In this document: positions 16,539 through 24,453 of the stretch, piece after piece
How positions within the stretch are numbered: position 1 is the first letter of the stretch
Layout: every line of letters starts with the position of its first letter
Assembly (NCBI GenBank): GCA_964420365.1
Contig: CAYQTA010000005.1
Location: forward strand, 1 to 64,000
Direction: 5' to 3'
From: JAMOQA01 sp964420365
GTDB taxonomy: Bacteria > Acidobacteriota > Polarisedimenticolia > J045
Length of the DNA: 64,000 nt
Notes under the pieces: model-generated
Told to the model about the DNA's origin: nothing
Database searches by the model: none
What the model saw: only the letters and a program-made list of their open reading frames with translations
Translations under genes and position numbers: made by a program

Positions 16539-16865
16539 ATGGCACTCGGACCGGACCATCCCGTCGTCGCCTGGGCCCGGAGGGAGATCGCTCCCCTCCT
16601 CAGGGAACGCCTGCGCCCGCAACGGATCGTCGTCTTCGACCCGCCGGACCGGCCGGCGTCCGCCGGGCACCACCCGCCGGGACTGCTGGTCGTCGCGTCG
16701 GCCTTCGAGGGAATCCCGGTGCCGGACCGGGTGGCACTCGTCCGGTCGCTCCTCGCGGACGCCAGCCCCGTGCGGCCGCTCTGCCTCACCCCCGCGGAGG
16801 CCCGGGCGGCCGCCCGGGTGCCGGGACCCGTGGTCGCCGCGGCGCGGACCGGGGTCGAGATCTGA
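16539..16865 (+). CDS. Small nucleotidyltransferase-like protein lacking catalytic motifs
   Basis: 108 residues with the spacing of a minimal nucleotidyltransferase (MNT) domain: an N-terminal helix, RIVVFDPPDRPASAG where the family has a strand plus GSRARG, GLLVVASAFEGIPVPDRVAL where it has DIDLLVV and a helix, and LCLTPAEARAAA near the end. The GS and DxD residues needed for metal and nucleotide binding are absent, so it would be catalytically dead if the fold assignment is right. ATG at 16539 has no Shine-Dalgarno site; TATCGT sits 9 bases upstream. It is divergent from the metzincin-like gene and its 3' end is 4 bases from the convergent pilT-like gene. Fold assignment is inference. Confidence 0.55.
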   Translation: MALGPDHPVVAWARREIAPLLRERLRPQRIVVFDPPDRPASAGHHPPGLLVVASAFEGIPVPDRVALVRSLLADASPVRPLCLTPAEARAAARVPGPVVAAARTGVEI

Positions 16866-16869
16866 CCGG

Positions 16870-18375
16870 CTAGCGGCCGAAGAGTCCCCGGCCGCCGCCG
16901 CGACCGCTCGGCTGGTCCGCCTGGGTCAGCTCGCGGATCCGGGCCTGGAGCTGCTTGATCTTCGACTCGTACTCGGCGCGCTGGGCCTCGAGGGTGCGGG
17001 ACATCCGTGCCCGTTCCTCCTCGAGCTGCTGCAGGCGACGGTCGCGTTCCTCGTTCTGCTGGCGGATCTCGAGGAGCATCTGCTCGAGGGAGCGGATGCG
17101 CTCGTCGCGCTCGGCGAGTTCCTGCTCGTGCCGCGCCTGCAGGTCGTCGTAGAGCTTCTCGATCTCCATCAGCTTGTGGATCCGCGAGTAGTCCGCATCC
17201 GAGGGCATCATTCCCTCCTCGCCCGGCACCTGGCCCGCGCCGGAGTAGAAGAACTTGCGCAGCATCAGGTCCAGCTCGCCGGGGTTCTGGGAAACCTCCA
17301 TGGCGGTCTCGCGCGTGATCGCCCGGTGGATCACCAGGGCGGCGAGGGACTGGTTCATCGTCTGCATCCGGTAGTAGGAGACCGATTTCTCCATCTCCTC
17401 CTGGATGTCGTTGATCGCTCCCTCCTTGATCAGCTTCGCGATCCGCGGGGAGTTGCGCAGGACCTCGACGGCAGCGACGAGGCCGCTCCCGTCCGCCCGC
17501 TCGACCAGGCGCAGGCTGACGATCGCCTGCAGCACCTGGGAGAGTTGCTGGCGCACCTGGCGATGCTGCTCGGCGGGGAAGATGTCGATGATCCTGTCGA
17601 TCGTCTGGGCGGCGGAGTTCGTGTGCAGGGTGGTCAGCACCAGGTGCCCGGTCTCCGCCGCGGTCAGGGTCGTGGACATCGTTTCGAGGTCCCGGTTCTC
17701 GCCGACCATGATCACGTCCGGGTCCTGCCGCAGCGCGTTCCGCAGGGCGTCGGCGAAGCTCGTCGTGTCGGACCCGACCTCCCGCTGGGTGACGGCCCCG
17801 AGCCCGTCGGGGATGATGAACTCGATCGGGTCCTCGATGGTCACGACGTGGACGAGCCGCTTCTGGACGATTTCACGGAGAATCGCGGCCAGGGTAGACG
17901 ACTTTCCGGAGCCGGTCGGACCGGTGATCAGGACCAGGCCCTGCCTGAGGTCGGTCAGTTCCCCGAGAACGTCGGGAAGGCCCCAGTCGTCGAGGGACGG
18001 GAAGGCGAACGGGACCCGCCGGAAGCAGGCGCCGAGGGTGCCCCGCTGGTAGAAGACGGTGCCGCGGAAGCGGGAGAGACCGGCCACCGAGTAGCCGAAC
18101 TCGACGCAGAAGTCCCGCTCCAGGATCTCGAGCTGCCGAGGTGTCAGGATGCCCCGCAGCAGGGTATCCAGGTCTTCCGGCCGGAACGGCTCTCCCTTGA
18201 CCGGGATCAGCTTTCCCTGCAGCCGGAGCAGCGGTGGTCGCATCGGCTTGAGGTGGAGGTCCGAGGCCTCCTTCCTGACCATGAACCGGAGCAGGTCGTC
18301 GAGGGAGTAGGGTACGACCTTCGCCTCCTCCCCGCCGGGCGCGGTGGTGGCCTGGTCACCGGGTCCGCTGGTCAC
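16870..18375 (-). CDS. pilT: PilT/VirB11-type secretion ATPase with C-terminal coiled coil
   Basis: Hexameric ATPase of the type IV pilus retraction family. The 501-residue protein has an N-terminal PAS-like domain (SDLHLKPMRPPLLRLQGKL), Walker A GPTGSGKSSTLAA (about 150-162), Asp box VVTIEDPIEF, Walker B DPDVIMVGENRDLET (GEN where PilT usually has GEM) and His box HLVLTTLHTNSAAQTIDRII. PilT is normally ~350 residues. Here an extra ~100 residues from about 400 form a charged heptad-rich coiled coil (LYDDLQARHEQELAERDERI) ending in a Gly/Arg tail. That tail may tether a partner. The gene is last of a minus-strand group; a TGGACC/TAGATT promoter lies upstream. Pilus genes are not seen nearby. 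Confidence 0.88.
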   Translation of the reverse strand: MTSGPGDQATTAPGGEEAKVVPYSLDDLLRFMVRKEASDLHLKPMRPPLLRLQGKLIPVKGEPFRPEDLDTLLRGILTPRQLEILERDFCVEFGYSVAGLSRFRGTVFYQRGTLGACFRRVPFAFPSLDDWGLPDVLGELTDLRQGLVLITGPTGSGKSSTLAAILREIVQKRLVHVVTIEDPIEFIIPDGLGAVTQREVGSDTTSFADALRNALRQDPDVIMVGENRDLETMSTTLTAAETGHLVLTTLHTNSAAQTIDRIIDIFPAEQHRQVRQQLSQVLQAIVSLRLVERADGSGLVAAVEVLRNSPRIAKLIKEGAINDIQEEMEKSVSYYRMQTMNQSLAALVIHRAITRETAMEVSQNPGELDLMLRKFFYSGAGQVPGEEGMMPSDADYSRIHKLMEIEKLYDDLQARHEQELAERDERIRSLEQMLLEIRQQNEERDRRLQQLEEERARMSRTLEAQRAEYESKIKQLQARIRELTQADQPSGRGGGRGLFGR

Positions 18376-18410
18376 GACGGTCTCCTCCCTTCCGGGCGGT
18401 CCCCGGGCGG

Positions 18411-18439
18411 AATCTAGGGCGCCTGCCCGCGCGGGTCCA
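18411..18439 (-). promoter_or_regulatory. Promoter for the pilT-like gene
   Basis: On the minus strand TGGACC (18439-18434), 17-base spacer, TAGATT (18416-18411). It lies in the short gap before the PilT-like start at 18375, leaving a leader of about 30 bases with GGAGGAGAC near the start. Confidence 0.5.
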
Positions 18440-18456
18440 CGCCACCTCGGGGTGGC

Positions 18457-19914
18457 TCAGCGGGGCAGGACCGGGGCCAGGAACGGGTTTTCCCGGACCC
18501 GGGCGCGGGCCGACGGATCCCCGCGGAGGGCCCGGAGGAGCGGCAGGGACGGGTCGAGTCGCTCGACCCGGTCGAGCAGGAGTTCCGCCTCCCGCTCCTT
18601 CCCGGTGCGGAGGAGGCCCACCGCCCGGGCGGCGAGGATGTCGGCCCGGGCCGGGTACTTCGCCGCCAGCTCCGCGAGGCGGCGCAGGGCATCCTGGCGC
18701 CGGGCGGGGTTCCCGAGCAGGAGCAGGCACAGGTCGCGGGCCGCGTCCACGTCGTCCGGGTGGGCCTCGAGGGCCTTCTCGAGGCAGTCGACGGCGTCGG
18801 CCCGCTGCCCGTCGAGGGCCGCCTTCCTCGCCCGCTCCCGCCACCGGGCGGCCACCGCCTGGGCGGAGGGCTGGTGGGCTTCCTGGGCGAGGACCTGGCG
18901 CTTCCGGGCGGCGGCCGCCGCCGGGTCGGTAAGCTCCTCGTAGACCTCGTGCAGGACGCGGAAGGCCTCCTCCACCTCGGCCCGCCGTCCCGCGAACGGC
19001 CCGGTGCGGAACCGGTCCGGGTGGAACCGGCGGACCGCCTTGTACCAGGCCTGCCGGATCGCTCCCGGCGAGGCGCCCGGCCGGATTCCGAGCAGGCCGT
19101 GCGCGTCCCGGGTGCGGGCCGCGGCGAGCCAGCGGTCCAGTTCCTCGTCCGTCATCTCCCGGTCCAGGTCGAACCCCGCCTCCTCCTCCGGCGGCGCGGC
19201 GGGGACCAGCAGGCCGACCCGGAGAAGGGTGAGCAGGAGCCGGGCGAGCCCGGCCTCGCTCGTGCCCGTCCGCTCCGCCAGGCGGTCCAGGCCGACCGGT
19301 TCCGCCGCCGCCTCGAGCAGGGCCCGCTCCGGGTCCGCCAGGGGCAGTTCGCCGGGACCGGTGACGCGGCGCACGCCCTCCGGGAGGCGGGGTCGCTTCA
19401 AGCGTTCCGCCTCTTCCCGGGCGAGGAGCAGGGCGGCCTCGAGGGCGGGGAGGTCGGCCGTCGGCTCGGCGCCGAGCGCGAGGCGGCCGGGAACGACCCG
19501 GAACGTGGCGTCGCCCCAGGAAGCGGTTTCCCGGAGCAGCGCGACGAGGTGATCACGGACGAGGCCCGGCAGGTCTTCCCCCGAGACGAACCCCTGTTCG
19601 AGCAGCCAGCCGGCCAGCAGGGGGGCATCTCCCGCCTCCGGGAGGGCCTCCGCGAGGCGCTCGGCGGCCTCTCCCCCGAGACGGCCCGACTCGAGCAGCC
19701 ACTCGGCGAGACGGTCCTGGCGTGCGTTGCCCACGACGGCCAGGAGCACGCCGTCGCGGAGGACGAAGCGGCGGACCAGCTTCTTCTTCTGGACGTCGAG
19801 CACGCCGGTGGCGCGCAGCAGCCCGAGGGGCCCGAGCAGGGCGGCCAGGGGGTGGGCCGCGAGGCGACCCTCCCGGGGGATCTTCAGCTCGGGGCCTGCA
19901 GCGACTCCCGCCAT
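18457..19914 (-). CDS. DUF4388 (PATAN)-J domain-TPR protein
   Basis: 485-residue multidomain protein. The N-terminal ~150 residues are DUF4388/PATAN-like (LAALLGPLGLLRATGVLDVQ, FVLRDGVLLAVVGNARQD, then WGDATFRVVPG). A winged-helix-like linker follows (LAERTGTSEAGLARLLLTLL). A J domain lies at about 240-310 with LLGIRPGASPGAIRQAWYKA and the HPD motif in RRFHPDRF that activates Hsp70. A TPR tail follows (RKAALDGQRADAVDCLEKAL and onward). The ATG at 19914 has GGAGGAGGCGGAG upstream and overlaps the end of the preceding gluzincin gene by 31 bases. It probably recruits DnaK to a signalling or motility complex; that role is inference. A second DUF4388 gene is at 38124. Confidence 0.82.
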   Translation of the reverse strand: MAGVAAGPELKIPREGRLAAHPLAALLGPLGLLRATGVLDVQKKKLVRRFVLRDGVLLAVVGNARQDRLAEWLLESGRLGGEAAERLAEALPEAGDAPLLAGWLLEQGFVSGEDLPGLVRDHLVALLRETASWGDATFRVVPGRLALGAEPTADLPALEAALLLAREEAERLKRPRLPEGVRRVTGPGELPLADPERALLEAAAEPVGLDRLAERTGTSEAGLARLLLTLLRVGLLVPAAPPEEEAGFDLDREMTDEELDRWLAAARTRDAHGLLGIRPGASPGAIRQAWYKAVRRFHPDRFRTGPFAGRRAEVEEAFRVLHEVYEELTDPAAAAARKRQVLAQEAHQPSAQAVAARWRERARKAALDGQRADAVDCLEKALEAHPDDVDAARDLCLLLLGNPARRQDALRRLAELAAKYPARADILAARAVGLLRTGKEREAELLLDRVERLDPSLPLLRALRGDPSARARVRENPFLAPVLPR

Positions 19915-21065
19915 CTCCGCTCCGCCTCCTCCATCGACCAGCCGAAGGCCTCGAGGAAAGCTTGGGGCTCCGGCCGGCCCTCGGCCAGCAGCTCCACGAA
20001 CCAGAGCAGGCGATGCCGGCCGGCCTCCCGGTCGAGAAAGGCCGTGAACGACAGGGAGGTCGGGTAGGTGAAGGGAACGATCGAGAGCGCCCTTCCCCGG
20101 CGCGCGGCGAGGGAGAGAGCCCGGTTCACGGTCGCCGGGTCCCGCGGTTCGAGGAGCTGGGCGAGGCCCTCGTGGAGCCAGCGGGGAACGTGGCCACGTC
20201 CCTTCGCGTGGAGGAGCGCGTGAACCAGCTCGTGGCGGGCGACCCTCCGCACCGCCGGCGTGATCCGCTCGATCCCGCCGACCGGCAGCCGGATCTTCCC
20301 GTCGAAGAGCCCGGCGACCTCCGCGCCCGTGCGCGTCGTCTCGTGGAACTGGCGATTCGTGTAGAGGATCACGGTGACCGGCTCCCGTGTCCACGCGTCC
20401 AGCTCGTCGGCCAGGTCGTCCCAGGCCCGTTCCAGCTCGTCGAGCAGGATGCCGCCGAGCCGGTCGTCCCGCTCGCCGTCGAACCGGAGCACGAAGTGCT
20501 GGGAGTCGGCCCGGCTGTAGTTCCGTTCCGCCGCCAGGTCCCGCTCCACCTTCTCCAGGCGTCTTCGCAGGGACGGATCGTCCGGCCGGGCCGCCGCGGC
20601 GGCCCGCAGCGCCTCGACGGCGTCGGCCAGCCGGTTCCTCCGGTAGTGGACCTCGCCGACCAGCTCGAGGAGCCAGCCGTCGCCCGGGTTCGTGGCGAGG
20701 CCGGTGAGGGCCAGGTCCAGGGCGCGGTCGAGGTGGTCCTCCCGGACCTCGAGCCAGGCCAGCTCCACGCGGGCGGCCAGGTGGTCCGGTCGGAGGGCGA
20801 GGGCCCGTTCGTACAACTGCTCCGCCCGGAGAGGATCGTTCTCCCGTCGGTCGGCGGCCCGGGCCCTGAGGACCAGGACGTCGGCGAGCCCCTGCTCGAT
20901 ACGGGCGCGGAGACCGTCGCTGCCCGCCCGGCGCAGCTCCTCCTCGAGGCGCTCGATCGCCGCGTCCAGCTCGCCGGGCGCCGGCGACGTGCCCCGCGGC
21001 CCTCCCGGCGCGGGGAGGACCGCGAGGAACACGAGCAGGGCGGTGACGAGGGAGCGAGGGTTCAC
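19884..21065 (-). CDS. Secreted TPR-gluzincin peptidase (peptidase MA-like)
   Basis: 393 residues. A hydrophobic N terminus (SLVTALLVFLAVLPAPG) is a likely signal peptide. Two to three TPR-like repeats follow at about 25-150 (AEQLYERALALRPDHLAARV, LLELVGEVHYRRNRLADAV). A zinc peptidase domain comes next: RHELVHALLH (HExxH, about 273-282) followed by RWLHEGLAQLLEP with the third ligand Glu, the gluzincin 'peptidase MA' arrangement. The catalytic Glu is intact. I chose the GTG at 21065 because it places the signal peptide at the start, although no strong Shine-Dalgarno sequence precedes it. The 3' end overlaps the DUF4388-J gene. Substrate unknown. Confidence 0.72.
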   Translation of the reverse strand: MNPRSLVTALLVFLAVLPAPGGPRGTSPAPGELDAAIERLEEELRRAGSDGLRARIEQGLADVLVLRARAADRRENDPLRAEQLYERALALRPDHLAARVELAWLEVREDHLDRALDLALTGLATNPGDGWLLELVGEVHYRRNRLADAVEALRAAAAARPDDPSLRRRLEKVERDLAAERNYSRADSQHFVLRFDGERDDRLGGILLDELERAWDDLADELDAWTREPVTVILYTNRQFHETTRTGAEVAGLFDGKIRLPVGGIERITPAVRRVARHELVHALLHAKGRGHVPRWLHEGLAQLLEPRDPATVNRALSLAARRGRALSIVPFTYPTSLSFTAFLDREAGRHRLLWFVELLAEGRPEPQAFLEAFGWSMEEAERRWRESLQAPS

Positions 21066-21108
21066 GAGGGCAAGGTACTGCCTGCCCGCGGCCCGCGCCC
21101 CCCGGGCT

Positions 21109-21993
21109 TCAGGGCAGGACCTCGTCCCAGGTCCGGGCGATCGGTTTCGCGTCCCGGCGGAAGTGGGCGGGCACCTCGGCGACCGCCTCCTTCGCCGCCC
21201 GTTCGCTCGGGAAGGTCCGCCAGCAGACCCGGTAGCAGGCGCGGCCCCGGAGACGGGCCGGCAGGACAACGAGGTCCGGGTCGACGACCTTCCGGAAAGC
21301 GCGCCGAACGGTGTCCGGCTGGCAGGCAAGGAGCACCTGGAGGGTCCATTCCCGGGCGGGGCGCGTCCTCGCCCAGGCCTCGCCCGTGCGGGCCGCCGCC
21401 GCCACGTGACCGGCGAGCACCTGCCGGCGGACATCGGCGAGGCCCGGGGCCGCCGGCGCCACCGGGGAGGGGGTCGCCCGGGGAGTGGTCGGGGCCTGCA
21501 CGTTCCGCGCCTCTCGCGGGCGCGGACGGGGGACCGGGGGAGCGGCGGCCGGGGCCGCCGGTTCCTCGACCGGCGGCAGGGCAGGCACGGCTGCGGCGGT
21601 TTTCCCGCCGGTCTCGGCCGGCGCGTCGGGCAGGGCCCGGTAGTCGACTTCGCCGGAAGTTGCCGGGACGGTCGCTCCCTCCGCGGTCTCGGTGGCGGCC
21701 GGAGGCGGCTCCATCGCGGCGAAGTCCCGGGCCTCGACGTCCTTCCGGGCGCCGGAGCGCATCCACATGGCCGTGGCGATGATCACCAGCACGAGGGCGG
21801 AGAGCACCGCCGCGGTGAGGAAGACCTTGCCGGACCCACCGCCCTCGTCGAGGAACTCGTCGTCGTCCTCGTCGTCGATCGTGATCGGTCCCTCGTAGCG
21901 CAGCTCTTCCGGGGCGTCCGCGGCGGGCGGCTCGGCGCCCGGAGCCGTCTCCTTGCGCGTCTCCTCGTACTGGTCGCGTTCCTCGGGTGCCAT
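21109..21993 (-). CDS. Single-pass membrane protein with SPOR-like domain
   Basis: 294 residues. The cytoplasmic N terminus is acidic (TIDDEDDDEFLDEGG); a membrane helix spans about 57-78 (VFLTAAVLSALVLVIIATAM). A long Pro/Ala-rich periplasmic linker runs to about 185. The last ~80 residues fit a SPOR-type fold: WTLQVLLACQ, VVLPARLRGRACYRVCWRTF, SERAAKEAVAEVPAHFRRDA. SPOR domains bind denuded peptidoglycan at division sites. The two Cys of that core (in RACYRVC) could pair. The ATG has GGAGAACGAG upstream and a TATAAT box about 50 bases ahead. It begins the minus-strand group ending in the PilT-like gene. Confidence 0.7.
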   Translation of the reverse strand: MAPEERDQYEETRKETAPGAEPPAADAPEELRYEGPITIDDEDDDEFLDEGGGSGKVFLTAAVLSALVLVIIATAMWMRSGARKDVEARDFAAMEPPPAATETAEGATVPATSGEVDYRALPDAPAETGGKTAAAVPALPPVEEPAAPAAAPPVPRPRPREARNVQAPTTPRATPSPVAPAAPGLADVRRQVLAGHVAAAARTGEAWARTRPAREWTLQVLLACQPDTVRRAFRKVVDPDLVVLPARLRGRACYRVCWRTFPSERAAKEAVAEVPAHFRRDAKPIARTWDEVLP

Positions 21994-22046
21994 CGCTCGT
22001 TCTCCTCCCAGGATCCCGCCGGTTCGGGCCCCGGCGCGGTCGTGCC

Positions 22047-22052
22047 ATTATA
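22047..22052 (-). promoter_or_regulatory. TATAAT -10 box for the SPOR-like gene
   Basis: A perfect TATAAT on the minus strand in an otherwise GC-only region between divergent genes, about 54 bases before the start codon at 21993. No convincing -35 is seen at 16-18 bases. Confidence 0.4.
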
Positions 22053-22094
22053 TGCCGGACCTTCCCCCTGGCGGGGCGACGGAAGGACGGGCCC

Positions 22095-23666
22095 GTGGAA
22101 CGGTTCGACGCGATCGTGGTGGGGGCCGGCGTGGCCGGCCTGCGGGGCGCCATCGAGCTGGCAGCCGCGGGGGCCCGCGTCGCCGTCGTCACGAAGGAAG
22201 ATCCCGACGAGTCCTCCTCGAGCCACGCCCAGGGGGGGATCGCGGTCGCGCTCTCCGGCGAGGAGCACGAGCTCGTTCTCCACGAGGAGGACACCCTGCG
22301 GGCCGGGGCCGGCCTGTGCGACGGACCCGCGGTCTCCATCCTGGTGCGGGAGGGGCGCGACGAGGTCCTGCGCCTGATCGAGTGGGGCGCCCGGTTCGAC
22401 CGGGAGGGAAACCGCTACCACCTGACCCGGGAGGCCGCGCACACGCAGCCCCGGATCCTCCACGCGGGCGGCGACGCCACGGGACGGGAGATCGTGCGGG
22501 CACTGGTCGAGCGGGTGCGCCGCGAGGAGAACGTCACGCGGGTTCCTTCCGCCATCGTGACCGACCTGCTGGTCGCGGACGGCCGCGCGGCCGGTGTCCG
22601 GATGCTGGGGCCCGGCGGCGTTCAGCGGGACCTCGCCGCGTCCGCCGTGCTCCTTGCGACGGGGGGGCTCGGGCGCTGCTTCGCCCGGACCAGCAACCCG
22701 CCCGAGGCGACGGGTGACGGGATCGCCCTCGCCCTCGCGGCGGGCTGCATGCTCGGCGACATGGAGTTCGTGCAGTTCCACCCGACCGCCCTCGCGGTTC
22801 CCGGGGCGCCGGCGTTCCTCCTGTCCGAGGCGCTCCGGGGCGAGGGCGGGGTCGTGCGCAACGAGGCCGGGGAGCGGTTCCTGCTGGCGGAGGATCCCCG
22901 CGGAGAGCTGGCGCCCCGGGACGTGGTCGCCCGGGGGATCGCCCGGGAGGTGGCCCGCCAGGGAGGCCGACCGGTTCTTCTCGACCTGACCCACCTGCGG
23001 GCAGGCTTCCTCGAGCACCGCTTTCCGGGCATCCTCGCCACCTGCCGTCGCCACGGCATCGACCCGGTCCGGCAACCGATCCCGGTCGCTCCGGCGGCAC
23101 ACTACGCGATGGGAGGCGTCGCCACCGATCTCGACGGGCGAACCGGCGTACCGGGTCTCGTCGCCGCCGGCGAGGTCGCGGCCACCGGGGTTCACGGGGC
23201 GAATCGCCTCGCCAGCAACTCGCTCCTCGAGGGCCTGGTCTTCGGGGCCCGCGCGGCCCGGTCCCTGCTGGCCGACGGGCACGTCGGTCGCGAACCGGTC
23301 CGGGTGGAGGCACCGCGCCGGGTGCTGCCGGAACCGGCGTCGGCGGAAGCGCTGGGCGCGCGCCTGCGGGAGGATGCCGACCGGGACCTGGGCGTCCTCC
23401 GCCACGGCGAACGGCTGGCGGCCACCCTCGCCCGGCTCGAGGCGACGATCGACGGGTTCCGCGAGGGGATCGCGCCGACCCGGGCCCTGGTCGAGACCGC
23501 CTCGTGCGCCGTCGTCCTGCGGGCGATCGCGCGGGCGGCCCTGTGGCGCGAGGAAAGCCGGGGCGCCCACTACCGGGAGGACCGGCCCCGGCGGGACGAC
23601 GCCCGTTTCCGCGTCCACTCCCGCCAGGGTGCGGCCGGCATGCTTCCGCCCGTTCCCGTCGCCTGA
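22095..23666 (+). CDS. nadB: L-aspartate oxidase
   Basis: Flavoprotein that oxidises L-aspartate to iminoaspartate, the first step of de novo NAD synthesis. The 523-residue protein opens with DAIVVGAGVAGLRGAIELAA (FAD-binding GxGxxG), then SSSSHAQGGIAVAL, GGDATGREIVRAL, LLATGGLGRCF, EFVQFHPTAL, PVAPAAHYAMGGVATDLDGR and GANRLASNSLLEGLVFG, the expected succinate-dehydrogenase-like order. The GTG start at 22095 has GGAAGG upstream. nadA and nadC are not in the window. It is divergent from the SPOR-like gene and convergent with lepB. Confidence 0.95.
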   Translation: MERFDAIVVGAGVAGLRGAIELAAAGARVAVVTKEDPDESSSSHAQGGIAVALSGEEHELVLHEEDTLRAGAGLCDGPAVSILVREGRDEVLRLIEWGARFDREGNRYHLTREAAHTQPRILHAGGDATGREIVRALVERVRREENVTRVPSAIVTDLLVADGRAAGVRMLGPGGVQRDLAASAVLLATGGLGRCFARTSNPPEATGDGIALALAAGCMLGDMEFVQFHPTALAVPGAPAFLLSEALRGEGGVVRNEAGERFLLAEDPRGELAPRDVVARGIAREVARQGGRPVLLDLTHLRAGFLEHRFPGILATCRRHGIDPVRQPIPVAPAAHYAMGGVATDLDGRTGVPGLVAAGEVAATGVHGANRLASNSLLEGLVFGARAARSLLADGHVGREPVRVEAPRRVLPEPASAEALGARLREDADRDLGVLRHGERLAATLARLEATIDGFREGIAPTRALVETASCAVVLRAIARAALWREESRGAHYREDRPRRDDARFRVHSRQGAAGMLPPVPVA

Positions 23667-23705
23667 CCGCTCGCTCGTGCCGGCCGCGGGGTGCCCGCTC
23701 TCGTC

Positions 23706-23721
23706 CCGGCCGGAAGGCCGG
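23706..23721. terminator. GNRA-capped hairpin between nadB and lepB
   Basis: CCGGCC (23706-23711), GGAA tetraloop, GGCCGG (23716-23721). It is followed in the same 112-base gap by a second short inverted repeat, GGCCGGC-CA-GCCGGCC, near 23752-23767. Neither is followed by a T-run. The position between convergent genes suggests bidirectional transcript ends. Confidence 0.4.
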
Positions 23722-23778
23722 TGGGCCGGGGAAGGCTCCTCGGAGAGCGCGGGCCGGCCAGCCGGCCGGGTCGCGGGG

Positions 23779-24453
23779 TCAGCGGACGCGGGAGAAGATG
23801 CGGTGCCAGCGGGTGCGGGACGGGAAGTAACGGATCTTCTTGGCGATCGAGTAGAGCCGCTGGATCCCGACGCGCTTGTAATCGTCCGGATCTTCCTTGT
23901 AGGAGAACCAGATGAAGAACGCCCGCCCCTTGACCAGGCTCCGGGGGACGAAGCCCCAGGCGCGGGAGTCCCGGGAGTCGTCCCGGTTGTCACCGAGCAT
24001 GAAGTAGTGGTCCGCGGGAACGACCTTCGGACCCCACCAGGCGTTCGGCTCGAAGTTCTCCGGCAGCACGTACGGCTCCTCGAGGGGCTCCCCGTTCACG
24101 TAGACGACGCCGGCGCGCATCTCGACGGTATCGCCGGGCAGGCCGATCACGCGCTTGACGAAGTCGATATCGGTGTCCTCGGGAAAGCGGAAGACGATCA
24201 CGTCGCCGCGGCGGATCTCCCGCTGGCCGAGCCACCAGTGGGGCGTGTCACCGGGAGCGCCGTAGAGCCAGCGGTCGACGAGGATGTAGTCGCCGACCTT
24301 GAGGGTCTCGAGCATCGAGATCGTCGGGATCTTCGACTGGATGAAGACGAACCCCCGCGCGAAGAGCAGGATCATCACGCAGATGACGATCGTCTCGAAG
24401 TACTCCCGGACAATGCTCTTGGGCGGGACGGCCTGCCGGTCGGTCTCGGTCAT
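23779..24453 (-). CDS. lepB: Signal peptidase I
   Basis: Membrane serine protease releasing exported preproteins. The 224-residue protein has one N-terminal membrane helix (ETIVICVMILLFARGFVF), then the catalytic Ser in IPTISMLETL (about 43-52), the general-base Lys in DFVKRVIGLPGD (about 96-107) and box E HYFMLGDNRDDSRDSRAWG (about 147-165). These are the family's conserved boxes. ATG overlaps the upstream LOG-like gene's stop (ATGA). Only one N-terminal helix is seen, as in the Gram-positive-like and many non-enterobacterial forms. Confidence 0.95.
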   Translation of the reverse strand: MTETDRQAVPPKSIVREYFETIVICVMILLFARGFVFIQSKIPTISMLETLKVGDYILVDRWLYGAPGDTPHWWLGQREIRRGDVIVFRFPEDTDIDFVKRVIGLPGDTVEMRAGVVYVNGEPLEEPYVLPENFEPNAWWGPKVVPADHYFMLGDNRDDSRDSRAWGFVPRSLVKGRAFFIWFSYKEDPDDYKRVGIQRLYSIAKKIRYFPSRTRWHRIFSRVR

